DNA from: Bacteroidales bacterium
GTDB lineage: Bacteria > Bacteroidota > Bacteroidia > Bacteroidales > Tenuifilaceae
Direction of reading: 5' to 3'
Assembly (NCBI GenBank): GCA_017524185.1
Contig: JAFWUG010000117.1
Coordinates: 1 to 47,688 of the forward strand
Length of the DNA stretch: 47,688 bases
Shown here in pieces: positions 16,992 through 25,039 of this stretch (position 1 is its first letter; every line of letters begins with the position of its first letter). Under the pieces are notes generated by a model that did not search any database, was not told the DNA's origin, and saw only the letters and a program-made list of their open reading frames with translations. Made by a program: the position numbers and the translations under genes.

Positions 16992-17204
16992 CTATTCCAT
17001 CAGCATTTCGTAGAGCGCCACGGGGCCATAGTGCCAAAGCTTGGTTTCCTCACGCTCCAACTGCTTATATACCTCAGACCGATAGAAAAGCCGCAAGGCA
17101 TCTAAGGCACTACCGCCATGCTGCTCCTGATAGATACGCGCCACCTGCATGGCCTTGCTAGGCAGCAGCAAATACAGATTTTGGTTGGTAATATCAATAT
17201 TCAT
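16992..17204 (-). CDS. Small helical protein, third gene of the DUF3990 cassette
   Basis: This 70-residue protein is predicted helical, with 'ALDALRLFYRSEVYKQLEREETKLWH' (split here: ALDALRLFYRS, then EVYKQLEREETKLWH) forming an amphipathic core and a short 'YGPVALYEML' end. The FYxSxxYxxL pattern resembles DUF3791-type small proteins. Its ATG overlaps the stop codon of the DUF3990-like gene in an ATGA arrangement (17201-17204), indicating translational coupling. With its partner genes it may act as antitoxin or accessory subunit; that role is inference from size, order and coupling. It ends just before the bidirectional terminator. Confidence 0.7.
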   Translation of the reverse strand: MNIDITNQNLYLLLPSKAMQVARIYQEQHGGSALDALRLFYRSEVYKQLEREETKLWHYGPVALYEMLME

Positions 17205-17683
17205 CGCTCTATAATCTCCGATTTCTGAAAGGTCAAAAACTGCAATGCCCTTTCCGTATGAAAAAGCATTTGGTCAACCAAACGATAAGTTTTCAACTCC
17301 GCAATTAGCGTAGCCTTACTTATTAAACCACCCTCAAACAACGAGAATTGAGCATAGATTGTATCGTTTGCCACAGGACCATATACTATATCGTAATCGT
17401 GCTGATAGTCAGGAGTTAATCTATTAAGCATCACAAAATCAACCCACTCATCGCTGGCCTCCCTGAATATCAAAACTTTAAGTAATTCAAAGGCCGATTG
17501 GTCAAAATCGTATTCATTGACATAGCCAACGGGCTGCCGTTCGCTCATCTTGCGACGCACCCACTGCTGCGCCTGCTCCAACGAGGTGGTTGTATAGAAT
17601 CCGCAACCATAATCTAAAGTCCGAGATGGCTCTAAAATCAGCGGTTTCTCTATGGTTAGCAAACTTCCGTGATAGAGTTTCAT
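17201..17683 (-). CDS. DUF3990-like protein with ADP-ribosyltransferase-type motifs
   Basis: This 160-residue protein begins MKLYHGS; the tyrosine-His-Gly-Ser start matches the first NAD-binding motif of the His-Tyr-Glu class of ADP-ribosyltransferases (His5). Residues 26-33 GCGFYTTT fit the second motif (Tyr30), and QMLFHTERAL at 138-147 is a candidate for the third with Glu144. This is how the DUF3990 family, placed in the ADP-ribosyl clan, usually looks. Its ATG overlaps the upstream gene's stop (ATGA, 17680-17683) and its own stop overlaps the next ATG. The best guess is a toxin-like or regulatory ADP-ribosyltransferase held by small partner proteins; no activity is shown. Confidence 0.75.
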   Translation of the reverse strand: MKLYHGSLLTIEKPLILEPSRTLDYGCGFYTTTSLEQAQQWVRRKMSERQPVGYVNEYDFDQSAFELLKVLIFREASDEWVDFVMLNRLTPDYQHDYDIVYGPVANDTIYAQFSLFEGGLISKATLIAELKTYRLVDQMLFHTERALQFLTFQKSEIIER

Positions 17684-17895
17684 TGCGCTGTACGGTTTAG
17701 ATACTCCTTCATCTCCTCAATAAGCCAACGGTGGCCTTGGGTGTGCAGCACCTCATAGTGCTCAACCAAATAGTCGAGCAAACCACGCTGGTCGAACAGC
17801 TCCATCACCTCGGAACCGCTCATGTTCATCTCGTGCTTATACTGCTCTATGCAAAACGACACAAAATATAGTACTGACTGCTCGTTGGTGCTCAT
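17680..17895 (-). CDS. DUF3791-like small protein, first gene of the cassette
   Basis: This 71-residue protein is predicted helical: 'SVLYFVSFCIEQYKHEM', then 'SGSEVMELFDQRGLLDYL', then 'EVLHTQGHRWLIEEMKEYL'. The layout 'E-x-x-x-x-F-x-x-x-G-x-x-x-x-L' followed by 'LHTQG' is the DUF3791 pattern as I remember it. It is the promoter-proximal gene and overlaps the DUF3990-like gene by four bases, the order in which antitoxins often precede toxins. It has its own promoter, so the cassette is independent of the POT transporter upstream. Confidence 0.75.
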   Translation of the reverse strand: MSTNEQSVLYFVSFCIEQYKHEMNMSGSEVMELFDQRGLLDYLVEHYEVLHTQGHRWLIEEMKEYLNRTAQ

Positions 17896-17914
17896 ATCAA
17901 GGTGATTCTAGTTG

Positions 17915-17943
17915 CAAACATACAAATAAATCCTGTTCTACAA
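17915..17943 (-). promoter_or_regulatory. Promoter for the DUF3791/DUF3990 cassette
   Basis: On the minus strand, TTG (17943-17941), an 18-base spacer and TATGTTTG (17922-17915), ending 19 bases before the first ATG. Confidence 0.6.
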
Positions 17944-17975
17944 CACTTTTCAAGCATCAATTTGAGGAAAAACAA

Positions 17976-18004
17976 AGCCGCCCCGTGGCAATCACGAGGC
18001 GGCT
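17976..18004 (-). terminator. Terminator after the POT transporter gene
   Basis: AGCCGCCCCGTG (17976-17987) pairs with CACGAGGCGGCT (17993-18004) with one mismatch, around GCAAT. On the minus strand TTGTTTTT follows. Confidence 0.85.
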
Positions 18005-18028
18005 CTATGAATCAAATACGTTAGATGC

Positions 18029-19594
18029 TTACTGCGTAACGCGCTCGAGCCATTTAACCATGCCGAGCATAACAATCATGGAGAGCAAACAAACGCCCAT
18101 GAATACTGACCAGCAAATCCATATAGGCCACTCGCTATACATAAGCGGGCCAATCCAAAGCAGACCATTGCCTACAGCGGTTGCGCCCAACCATAGTCCT
18201 TGGCACAATCCCAACAAGTTTTTGGGAGCGACCTTCGACACAAAACTCAATCCCAGCGGGCTGATAAACAGCTCGGCCACGGTCATAAAGAAATAGTAAA
18301 CGATTAGCACCCAAGGAGCCGACTTCATCGATGCAGCAGTGGTGGCATCAAGGGCGGTGAACTCGTTTGCCGAGGGATAGCCCGCTCCCTTGCTAAAGAT
18401 GGTCATGAACAGGTAAGCGATGGCAGCGATCCCCATACCGATGGCTATTTTACGAGGGGTAGAGAATTTACGTCCCCAACGGGTAGCAAACAACCACATG
18501 ATAGGGAATGTCAATACGCATACAAAGAAAGGATTAACAGCCTGCCAAACCTCGGGAGCAATGCTCGTGGTGTTTACAAAGTCGCGGGCAAACAACGACA
18601 TTGACGTACCATTCTGATGGAACGACCACCAGAAGAAGATTGCAATTACAAGCACTGCGAATAAAGCATACAAACGCTGTTTGAGCTCCTTGGCAATGGC
18701 TTTCTTCTCCTCAGCGGTATAACTAACGGCCTCAGCAGCAGCCTTTTTCGAGGGCGTGGGGAAACGCTTCTTGCTTAGCACAAATATTGTTAGCGAGATT
18801 AGCATGGCGGCCACAGAGGCTATAAAACTGTAGTGTACACCTGTATTGAACACGTTTAGATAGTTCTGGCAAACACCCTGAGCGGTCTCTATGTCGGCAG
18901 GCAGCGTTACGCCCATCTGAGCAAAGAGCTCAGTGGTCTTAACAATGGCATCCTGAGCAATGGCTGACCCCTCAACTATGAACTTGTGGCACAATGCTGG
19001 TAGGTCGGCATTGTAGTCCAAGCCATTAACCCCCAACCACCACTGACGTAGTGCTGGAGCGACAAAAGGAGCAATTAGACCGCCAACGTTGATGAACATG
19101 TAGAAAATCTGAAAGCCAGCATCGCGCTGATTCTTAGCCTTTTGCAGAGCCTCAGAGCTTATCTTAGCTGCCTCGGCCTCGTGATTATCGTACATTTGCC
19201 CCACGATGGCCTGCAGGTTGCCCTTGAACAGACCATTGCCGAAGGCAATCAGCAGCAGAGCGAAGCAGGTTAGGGGTAGCAACCAGTTGATATTACCGGT
19301 GGTTGCCAAAATGGGGATGGACAAGATAATGTAACCACAGGCCATTACCAAGAGACCAGACTGGATGGTTTTCTTGTAGTTCTGGGTACGATCGGCAATG
19401 ATACCACCTGCCAAACTAAGAATGTATATACCGCAATAAAATGCTGAGTATATGGCTGTTGAAGTGCTATTGCTCAAACCAAACTTAGAGCATAGGAACA
19501 GCACCAGCACGGCATTCATAATATAGTAGCCAAAGCGCTCGCCCATATTACTTAGGGCTGCCGCGATTAGCCCTTTTGGATGATTCTGAAACAT
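18029..19594 (-). CDS. Proton-coupled peptide transporter, POT/PTR family
   Basis: This 521-residue inner-membrane transporter has 12-14 hydrophobic segments. It imports di- and tripeptides with protons, by family knowledge. The N-terminal family motif ExxERFxYY is present as NMGERFGYY at residues 16-24, with Asn16 in place of the first Glu, a variant I associate with Bacteroidota members. 'GNGLFKGNLQAIVGQMYD' is the second PTR signature, and 'FMFINVGGLIAPF'-type sequence the third. A periplasmic/cytoplasmic insertion rich in Ala and Gln (about 190-235) separates the halves. It has a consensus promoter and its own terminator, so it is transcribed alone. Confidence 0.93.
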   Translation of the reverse strand: MFQNHPKGLIAAALSNMGERFGYYIMNAVLVLFLCSKFGLSNSTSTAIYSAFYCGIYILSLAGGIIADRTQNYKKTIQSGLLVMACGYIILSIPILATTGNINWLLPLTCFALLLIAFGNGLFKGNLQAIVGQMYDNHEAEAAKISSEALQKAKNQRDAGFQIFYMFINVGGLIAPFVAPALRQWWLGVNGLDYNADLPALCHKFIVEGSAIAQDAIVKTTELFAQMGVTLPADIETAQGVCQNYLNVFNTGVHYSFIASVAAMLISLTIFVLSKKRFPTPSKKAAAEAVSYTAEEKKAIAKELKQRLYALFAVLVIAIFFWWSFHQNGTSMSLFARDFVNTTSIAPEVWQAVNPFFVCVLTFPIMWLFATRWGRKFSTPRKIAIGMGIAAIAYLFMTIFSKGAGYPSANEFTALDATTAASMKSAPWVLIVYYFFMTVAELFISPLGLSFVSKVAPKNLLGLCQGLWLGATAVGNGLLWIGPLMYSEWPIWICWSVFMGVCLLSMIVMLGMVKWLERVTQ

Positions 19595-19632
19595 AATTGT
19601 GCGTTAGGTTTATTGGAGTTATAAATGTGGGA

Positions 19633-19663
19633 CAAATGTAAGCCTTTTTTTCTAAACATACAA
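19633..19663 (-). promoter_or_regulatory. Promoter for the POT transporter
   Basis: On the minus strand, TTG (19663-19661), a 20-base spacer and TACATTTG (19640-19633), ending 38 bases before the ATG at 19594. Confidence 0.8.
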
Positions 19664-19703
19664 CTTTGTCCACAAAATAATGCTACGGCATTGGTTTAGT
19701 TTG

Positions 19704-19711
19704 TAGTTTTG
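19704..19711 (+). promoter_or_regulatory. Promoter -7 element for nnr
   Basis: TAGTTTTG lies 29 bases before the ATG at 19741. The expected TTG at 19-20 bases upstream is absent. Confidence 0.45.
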
Positions 19712-19740
19712 TAATATGAAAAGCAATACTTTCCGTTTGT

Positions 19741-21255
19741 ATGCAAATATATACTACACAGCAGATTAAAGCCATCGATGCGCTCACCATGCGCTACGAA
19801 CCGATAAGTTCCATCGACCTGATGGAACGCGCTGCGAAACGCATATTCGAGTGGCTTGCTGCACATATTTCGCCATCGCAACGCGTGGTGGTGCTTTGCG
19901 GGCCTGGCAACAACGGCGGCGACGGATTGGCTGTGGCACGTATGCTCCACCAATGCTTTTTTAGAGTGGAGGTTTACTGCCTCGAGGCTACCACGCACTC
20001 GGCCGATTTCGAGCAAAACCTGCATCGGCTACGCCAGGCTGGCATTAAACCCCAAACCATCAGTTCGTCGATCTCCCTACCACCGCTTAGCAGCAATTGT
20101 TTGGTGGTGGATGCGCTGTTTGGTTCGGGACTATCGCGCCCCCTTTCGGGACTAGCCGCCCAGTTGGTAGAGCATATCAATGCGGCGCAAGTACAGGTAA
20201 TCTCGATCGACATGCCTTCGGGGATGGCTGGCGAGGAACACCCAAAACACTGGTCCACAGTGCGCTCTAACATGTGCTTAACGTTAGGACAGCCCAAACT
20301 GAGCCTACTGATGCCCGAATCGGCTCCATACGTACAGCAATGGGAAGTGCTCGACATTGGGCTACACCCACAGGCTTTGGCCGAAACGCCCACGCCCTAC
20401 CACTTTACCACCGAGGCCGATGTACGCAGGCTTATGCTCCCCCGCAGCCGCTTTACCCACAAGGGCAGCATGGGCCACACGCTGATTGTGGCAGGTAGTC
20501 TGGGAATGATAGGCGCAGCCGTACTCTGCACCCATGGTGCGCTGCGTTCGGGGACGGGATTGGTTACAGCACACGTGCCTCACTACGGCGAAATCCCCAT
20601 GATGCAACACCAACCCGAAGCTCTGCTCTCTATTGACCCTAACGTAGGACGATTCACCACGCTCACTCCCACATTCAACCGCACATACAGCGCAGCGGCC
20701 ATCGGCCCAGGCTTGGGCACACACCCCGAAACCGCCACTGCATTAGCCGATTTCCTACGCCAAGCCTCATATCCGCTCGTGCTTGATGCCGATGCGCTCA
20801 ACATAATCGCGCAAAATCCGACACTATGGGAACTTGTGCCGCAAAACACCATCATCACACCACACCCAAAGGAATTTGAGCGACTATTTGGAGCTACAAC
20901 ATCGGGCTACGCTCAACTACAAAAAGCGAGAGCCGAAGCGCAGGCGCACAACATTGTAATTGTACTAAAGGGCGCATACACCCAAGTGGTGCTACCCAAC
21001 GGCGATGTACGCATAAACTCAACGGGCAACAGCGGCATGGCCACGGGCGGCAGCGGCGATGTGCTTTCGGGACTAATTGCTGGACTACTCGCACAAGGAT
21101 ACAATCCCGAATCAGCGGCAATTGTAGGTACTTACACCCACGGCCTTGCTGGCGATTTGGCCGCCAAAAAATGCGGCGAACATGGCATGAACTCTACAGA
21201 TATTGCTAATTTTGTAGCCTTAGCCCTGAAAAGGCTTTACTCACAGACATACTAA
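19741..21255 (+). CDS. nnr: Bifunctional NAD(P)H-hydrate epimerase and dehydratase
   Basis: This 504-residue fusion repairs hydrated NADH and NADPH. The N-terminal half (about 1-210) is the NnrE epimerase, with 'LMERAAKRIFEW' and 'VLCGPGNNGGDGLAVARML'. The C-terminal half (about 225-500) is the NnrD ADP-dependent dehydratase of the ribokinase-like fold, with 'KGSMGHTLIVAGS', 'DADALNII', 'TPHPKEFERLFG', and 'GNSGMATGGSGDVLSGLIAG' as its phosphate-binding and catalytic Asp loop. The domain order and length are those of the Escherichia coli type (YjeF). It is followed after a short gap by a DUF4831 lipoprotein gene that is probably co-transcribed. Confidence 0.95.
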   Translation: MQIYTTQQIKAIDALTMRYEPISSIDLMERAAKRIFEWLAAHISPSQRVVVLCGPGNNGGDGLAVARMLHQCFFRVEVYCLEATTHSADFEQNLHRLRQAGIKPQTISSSISLPPLSSNCLVVDALFGSGLSRPLSGLAAQLVEHINAAQVQVISIDMPSGMAGEEHPKHWSTVRSNMCLTLGQPKLSLLMPESAPYVQQWEVLDIGLHPQALAETPTPYHFTTEADVRRLMLPRSRFTHKGSMGHTLIVAGSLGMIGAAVLCTHGALRSGTGLVTAHVPHYGEIPMMQHQPEALLSIDPNVGRFTTLTPTFNRTYSAAAIGPGLGTHPETATALADFLRQASYPLVLDADALNIIAQNPTLWELVPQNTIITPHPKEFERLFGATTSGYAQLQKARAEAQAHNIVIVLKGAYTQVVLPNGDVRINSTGNSGMATGGSGDVLSGLIAGLLAQGYNPESAAIVGTYTHGLAGDLAAKKCGEHGMNSTDIANFVALALKRLYSQTY

Positions 21256-21287
21256 CCATGCTTTATTTGCCTTATTTTCATCAACTT

Positions 21288-22412
21288 ATGAAAACAAATA
21301 GCAAAATAACCCTCATAGCCCTAAGCGCAACATTGATTGCCGCGCTAATGGCCTGCAGCAAACAAACCCTCAAAGTATCGCCCATTGGCGACGGACGCTA
21401 CAACGGGCGTGGCCTAATCTACTCGCTTCCACGCAATGTACTTCATGTACAGGTACACGTAAACAAAACCACCTATACACCAGGCCCTTATGCATCATTC
21501 GCCAAAAAATTGTTGGGCGTGGAGCAGGCCATACTGGAACCCAGCACGCTATACACCATCACCGAAGTGGCTGCGAACACTAGCGTTGAGGCCGATCCCA
21601 ACGCACTGTTCTGCGCCTACGGCAAACCCCAAAGGGGTAGGCGCACCATCGACTACTTTAGCCTATGCGCCAGCGGACTTGTGCTCCCCATCGACCAGCC
21701 CCGAATAGAAACAGCAACGCAAAACAAAGTAGCGCAAGCCCCCAACACTTCGGCGGGCATCACCGATATGTCGCCATCACCATTCCTAGCAGAGACGCAA
21801 AACACAATATACTCAAAAAACAATGGCGACAACGAGCTGAACCGTGCGCCAGTGCTCAAAAACATCATTGTGGAACGCAATTTGGCCGAAAAAGCCAAAG
21901 AGGCTGCCGACTTTATCTTTATGCTGCGCCAGAAACGGCTCGAGTTCCTAACCACCGACCCCGAAACACCATTCACAGGCGATGCGCTTCGCGCTGCATT
22001 CGACGAGATCAATAGACTCGAACACGCCTACGTATCACTGTTTGTGGGCTATACCGAGAGTTGCTCCGAGATACACACCTTTAGCTACACCCCCACCAAG
22101 GCCGAAGGCGAATCGGACATACTGTTCCGATTCTCTAAAAGCCGTGGAATTGTTGGCGTTTCGGACTTTACAGCCAATCCCGTGCTGCTAAGCATAACAC
22201 CCGACAGCATCCCCGCATCTCACAGAGAAATAGCCGAAGCAGTGAACGGGCTAAAGGCCAAGAAACGCAACATGTTCGTACACTACCGTATGCCCAACAT
22301 GGCAACAATTAGCCTTTCGGAGGGAAAAACAGAATTGCTGACGACACGCAAAAGCCTATATCAATACGGCACAACATGCTTGGTGCCTCTTTCGCAGTTG
22401 GAAACACGGTAA
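21288..22412 (+). CDS. DUF4831-family lipoprotein
   Basis: The ATG at 21288 is chosen because it opens a proper lipoprotein signal (MKTNSKITLIALSATLIAAL then MAC, Cys22); the in-frame ATG at 21258 only adds ten residues before it. The 374-residue product reads 'GRGLIYSLPRNVLHVQV' and 'LYTITEVAANTSVEADPN' near its start and 'FRFSKSRGIVG' near its end, the DUF4831 layout. No enzymatic motif is seen, and a periplasmic structural or chaperone-like role is only a guess. It follows nnr by 32 bases and has no clear promoter of its own. Confidence 0.8.
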   Translation: MKTNSKITLIALSATLIAALMACSKQTLKVSPIGDGRYNGRGLIYSLPRNVLHVQVHVNKTTYTPGPYASFAKKLLGVEQAILEPSTLYTITEVAANTSVEADPNALFCAYGKPQRGRRTIDYFSLCASGLVLPIDQPRIETATQNKVAQAPNTSAGITDMSPSPFLAETQNTIYSKNNGDNELNRAPVLKNIIVERNLAEKAKEAADFIFMLRQKRLEFLTTDPETPFTGDALRAAFDEINRLEHAYVSLFVGYTESCSEIHTFSYTPTKAEGESDILFRFSKSRGIVGVSDFTANPVLLSITPDSIPASHREIAEAVNGLKAKKRNMFVHYRMPNMATISLSEGKTELLTTRKSLYQYGTTCLVPLSQLETR

Positions 22413-22559
22413 CCCCAACGCACATCAACATGCTAAAATACAGCGAATTGCAAACACAATCTGCGAAATACAAACAAAGATTTTGCGATTGACGCTGTTT
22501 TTGACAAAATGAGGTTATAAACTAACACCAAATTTTAGTGGCCTCTTAGATAAATGGGC

Positions 22560-23057
22560 TTACCTTTCCGAACCGTTTACACGCATAGCTTCCAAAATCA
22601 GTATGAACAGCGTAGAAGCAATTGTGCTAAGCACTATACGTAGCAAGGTGATTGACAGATTATTAAACGTAAACGCCTCGAGAATGAACAACACGGTATG
22701 GTGCACAAGTATGCCCAGCAGAGCGTATTTCAGAAACCAGCGAAAGCCCATACGCATTCCAGGTGCATAGGCTCGCGATGTATCCGATGGTGTTACGAAC
22801 GGGCGCAGATAGGCCACAATGAGCATAGCCGTGGCGTGCAGCCCCAAAGTGTGCATGAAAACATCCATCAGCAAGCCACAGGCAAAGCCAATTATAAGCA
22901 AATGCCAATGTTTTAGGCTCAGCGGCAGCACCAGCAGCAACATGGGATAGATGTATGGAGCCACATAGCCATGAAAGTTGATGTTGTTGAACACCAGCAA
23001 CTGCAGCGCAAACAGCAGCACGGCCAATCCCAAATATCGTAGCAATTGCTTAATCAT
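22560..23057 (-). CDS. mreD: Rod shape-determining protein MreD
   Basis: This 165-residue integral membrane protein has about five hydrophobic segments ('LVFNNINFHGYVAPYIYPML', 'LLIIGFACGLLMDVFMH') with the MreD-typical GLLxD motif. It links MreC to MreB in the elongasome that directs side-wall synthesis. Its start overlaps the end of mreC by 8 bases. In many Bacteroidota, PBP2 (mrdA) and rodA follow here; in this window the next gene downstream is convergent, so the cluster ends with mreD. Confidence 0.9.
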   Translation of the reverse strand: MIKQLLRYLGLAVLLFALQLLVFNNINFHGYVAPYIYPMLLLVLPLSLKHWHLLIIGFACGLLMDVFMHTLGLHATAMLIVAYLRPFVTPSDTSRAYAPGMRMGFRWFLKYALLGILVHHTVLFILEAFTFNNLSITLLRIVLSTIASTLFILILEAMRVNGSER

Positions 23058-23901
23058 TGGCGTTGGGGCTAAAGTTGTGTTCGAGTTCTAAACGCTCGGA
23101 GCGGTCGGCGGAGCGCACCACATAGACATAGTCGAGCGAGCGGAAATCGGCGAATAGCCGAACATCGATGCTGTAGGCGTTGCCCTCGGCAATCTCGTAG
23201 CCCACAATGGAGCCAATTGGCACATCGCGGGGGAAAATGGCAGAGTGGCCGCTGGTTACTACCGTGTCGCCTACGGCGAGGGCAACATGCAGCGGTATTT
23301 CGGCTAACCGCACGTGGGTGTAGCTGCGTCCGGGCCACCAAAGCGAGCCAAAGGTGCTGGTTGGCCTATGCCTTGCCGACACCTTGAAATCGGTGTTGAG
23401 CAGCGAGATGGCCACACTATAGCGAGCCGAAGCGGCCAGCACAACGCCAACCACGCCATCGTGGCCAACCACGCCCATGCCCTGCTCAACACCATCACAG
23501 CGTCCAACGTTCAGGGTGATGTAGTTTTGCTGATGGTTCACCGTGTTATTCACCACGCGTGCCATGATATAGGAATAGTTGAGCGTATCAAACAGCGTCA
23601 ACCTACTGTACCTCATAGTTTTATCGTCTGACAGCGTTATATAGCTACGCAGAAACTCCAGTTCGTTTTTCAGGGCTACATTCTCTTGGCGCAGACCGAT
23701 GTTAGCCTCACGCATACGGATATATTGCCCAATGCCCGACACGCGCTCGGCCAAGCGTCCCGAAAGACCCAAGGCCAAGCGTCCGAACTGCGCTTTTTGG
23801 TAATACGACGTGCTGATGTAGAGCCAAAGCGACAAAAATAGCAATACCAAAAAAAGCAGCGTAGTACTCACGCGCTGTATGAAACGTATCAGGCTATTCA
23901 T
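23050..23901 (-). CDS. mreC: Rod shape-determining protein MreC
   Basis: This 283-residue protein has one N-terminal membrane helix (about 11-30), a coiled coil (about 65-90, 'EANIGLRQENVALKNELEFL') and a periplasmic double beta-barrel with 'NYITLNVGRCDGVEQGMGVVG', the conserved 'G-x-x-x-G-V-x-x-x-M-G-V' signature. It bridges the cytoskeleton and cell-wall synthases. It starts 56 bases after mreB and overlaps mreD. Confidence 0.93.
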   Translation of the reverse strand: MNSLIRFIQRVSTTLLFLVLLFLSLWLYISTSYYQKAQFGRLALGLSGRLAERVSGIGQYIRMREANIGLRQENVALKNELEFLRSYITLSDDKTMRYSRLTLFDTLNYSYIMARVVNNTVNHQQNYITLNVGRCDGVEQGMGVVGHDGVVGVVLAASARYSVAISLLNTDFKVSARHRPTSTFGSLWWPGRSYTHVRLAEIPLHVALAVGDTVVTSGHSAIFPRDVPIGSIVGYEIAEGNAYSIDVRLFADFRSLDYVYVVRSADRSERLELEHNFSPNAND

Positions 23902-23957
23902 TCATAGCAATATTACGGCAATTCCAAACCAATCGCCCCCAGAACTATGAGTGCGAT

Positions 23958-24980
23958 CTATCGCATCAGGAAGGGGTAGCGCTCCACATCCTTTAGGGCG
24001 ATTCCAGTGCCACGCGCAACGGCGTGTAGCGGATCTTCGGCTACGTGGAATGGAATGTTCACCTTCTCGGTAAGCCTACGGTCGAGACCGCGCAGCAGCG
24101 CACCGCCACCTGTGAGGAAGATGCCCTTCTGCACGATGTCGGCGTAGAGCTCGGGGGGCGTCTGTTCCAGCACGTTGAATATGGCCGACTCAACCTTTGA
24201 GAGCGACTTGTCGAGGCAGTAGGCAATCTCCTGGTACGACACTGGCACCTCGATGGGCAGGGCGGTCATCAGGTTGGGGCCGCGCACGATGAAATCGGCG
24301 GGCGGATTTTCCAAGTCGGGCAATGCCGAACCTACGTTTATCTTGATGTCCTCGGCTGTGCGCTCGCCAATCTTGATGTTGTGCTGATGGCGCATGTAGG
24401 CCTGTATGTCGGAGGTAAATCCATCGCCAGCGATGCGAACAGAGCGGTTGCAAACCACGCCGCCCAGGGCAATTACGGCAATCTCGGTGGTGCCACCACC
24501 TATATCAACCACCATGCTGCCCTCAGGGGCCAGCACATCGAGACCAATACCCAGCGCGGCGGCCATGGGCTCATAAACGAGGTAAATCTCGCGACCATCG
24601 GCATGCTCGGCCGAGTCGCGCACGGCGCGAATCTCCACCTCGGTGCTACCGCTGGGTATGCCAATAACCATGCGATATGATGGCGAGAAGAGTTTGCGCT
24701 TGGGGCTAATCATCTTGATCATGCCGTGAATCATCTGCTCGGCAGCGTTAAAATCGGCAATCACACCATCGCGTAGCGGGCGTATGGTTTTGATGTTTTC
24801 GTGGGTTTTGCCGTGCATGGCTCTCGCCTTATCGCCAATGGCCTTGAGTTCGCCCGTGGTTTGGTCGATGGCCACTATTGAGGGCTGATCGACCACTATT
24901 TTATCGTTGTAAACGATAATGGTGTTGGCCGTGCCAAGATCCATGGCCAACTCCTGTGTCAGAAATGAAAATAGTCCCAT
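23958..24980 (-). CDS. mreB: Rod shape-determining protein MreB, bacterial actin
   Basis: This 340-residue actin-like ATPase forms membrane-bound filaments that guide side-wall synthesis. It has the phosphate-1 motif MDLGTANT (residues 13-20), phosphate-2 'VVDIGGGTTEIAVI', and the adenosine loop 'IFLTGGGALLRGLD'. The N-terminal FSFLTQELA region is a membrane-contact segment. It follows purH by 59 bases and leads the mreBCD order. Confidence 0.97.
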   Translation of the reverse strand: MGLFSFLTQELAMDLGTANTIIVYNDKIVVDQPSIVAIDQTTGELKAIGDKARAMHGKTHENIKTIRPLRDGVIADFNAAEQMIHGMIKMISPKRKLFSPSYRMVIGIPSGSTEVEIRAVRDSAEHADGREIYLVYEPMAAALGIGLDVLAPEGSMVVDIGGGTTEIAVIALGGVVCNRSVRIAGDGFTSDIQAYMRHQHNIKIGERTAEDIKINVGSALPDLENPPADFIVRGPNLMTALPIEVPVSYQEIAYCLDKSLSKVESAIFNVLEQTPPELYADIVQKGIFLTGGGALLRGLDRRLTEKVNIPFHVAEDPLHAVARGTGIALKDVERYPFLMR

Positions 24981-25039
24981 ATTTTGTTATCGCGTTCGTA
25001 TTTATTAAGAGATTTATAAAAAAGGGAGGATTTACTGAT

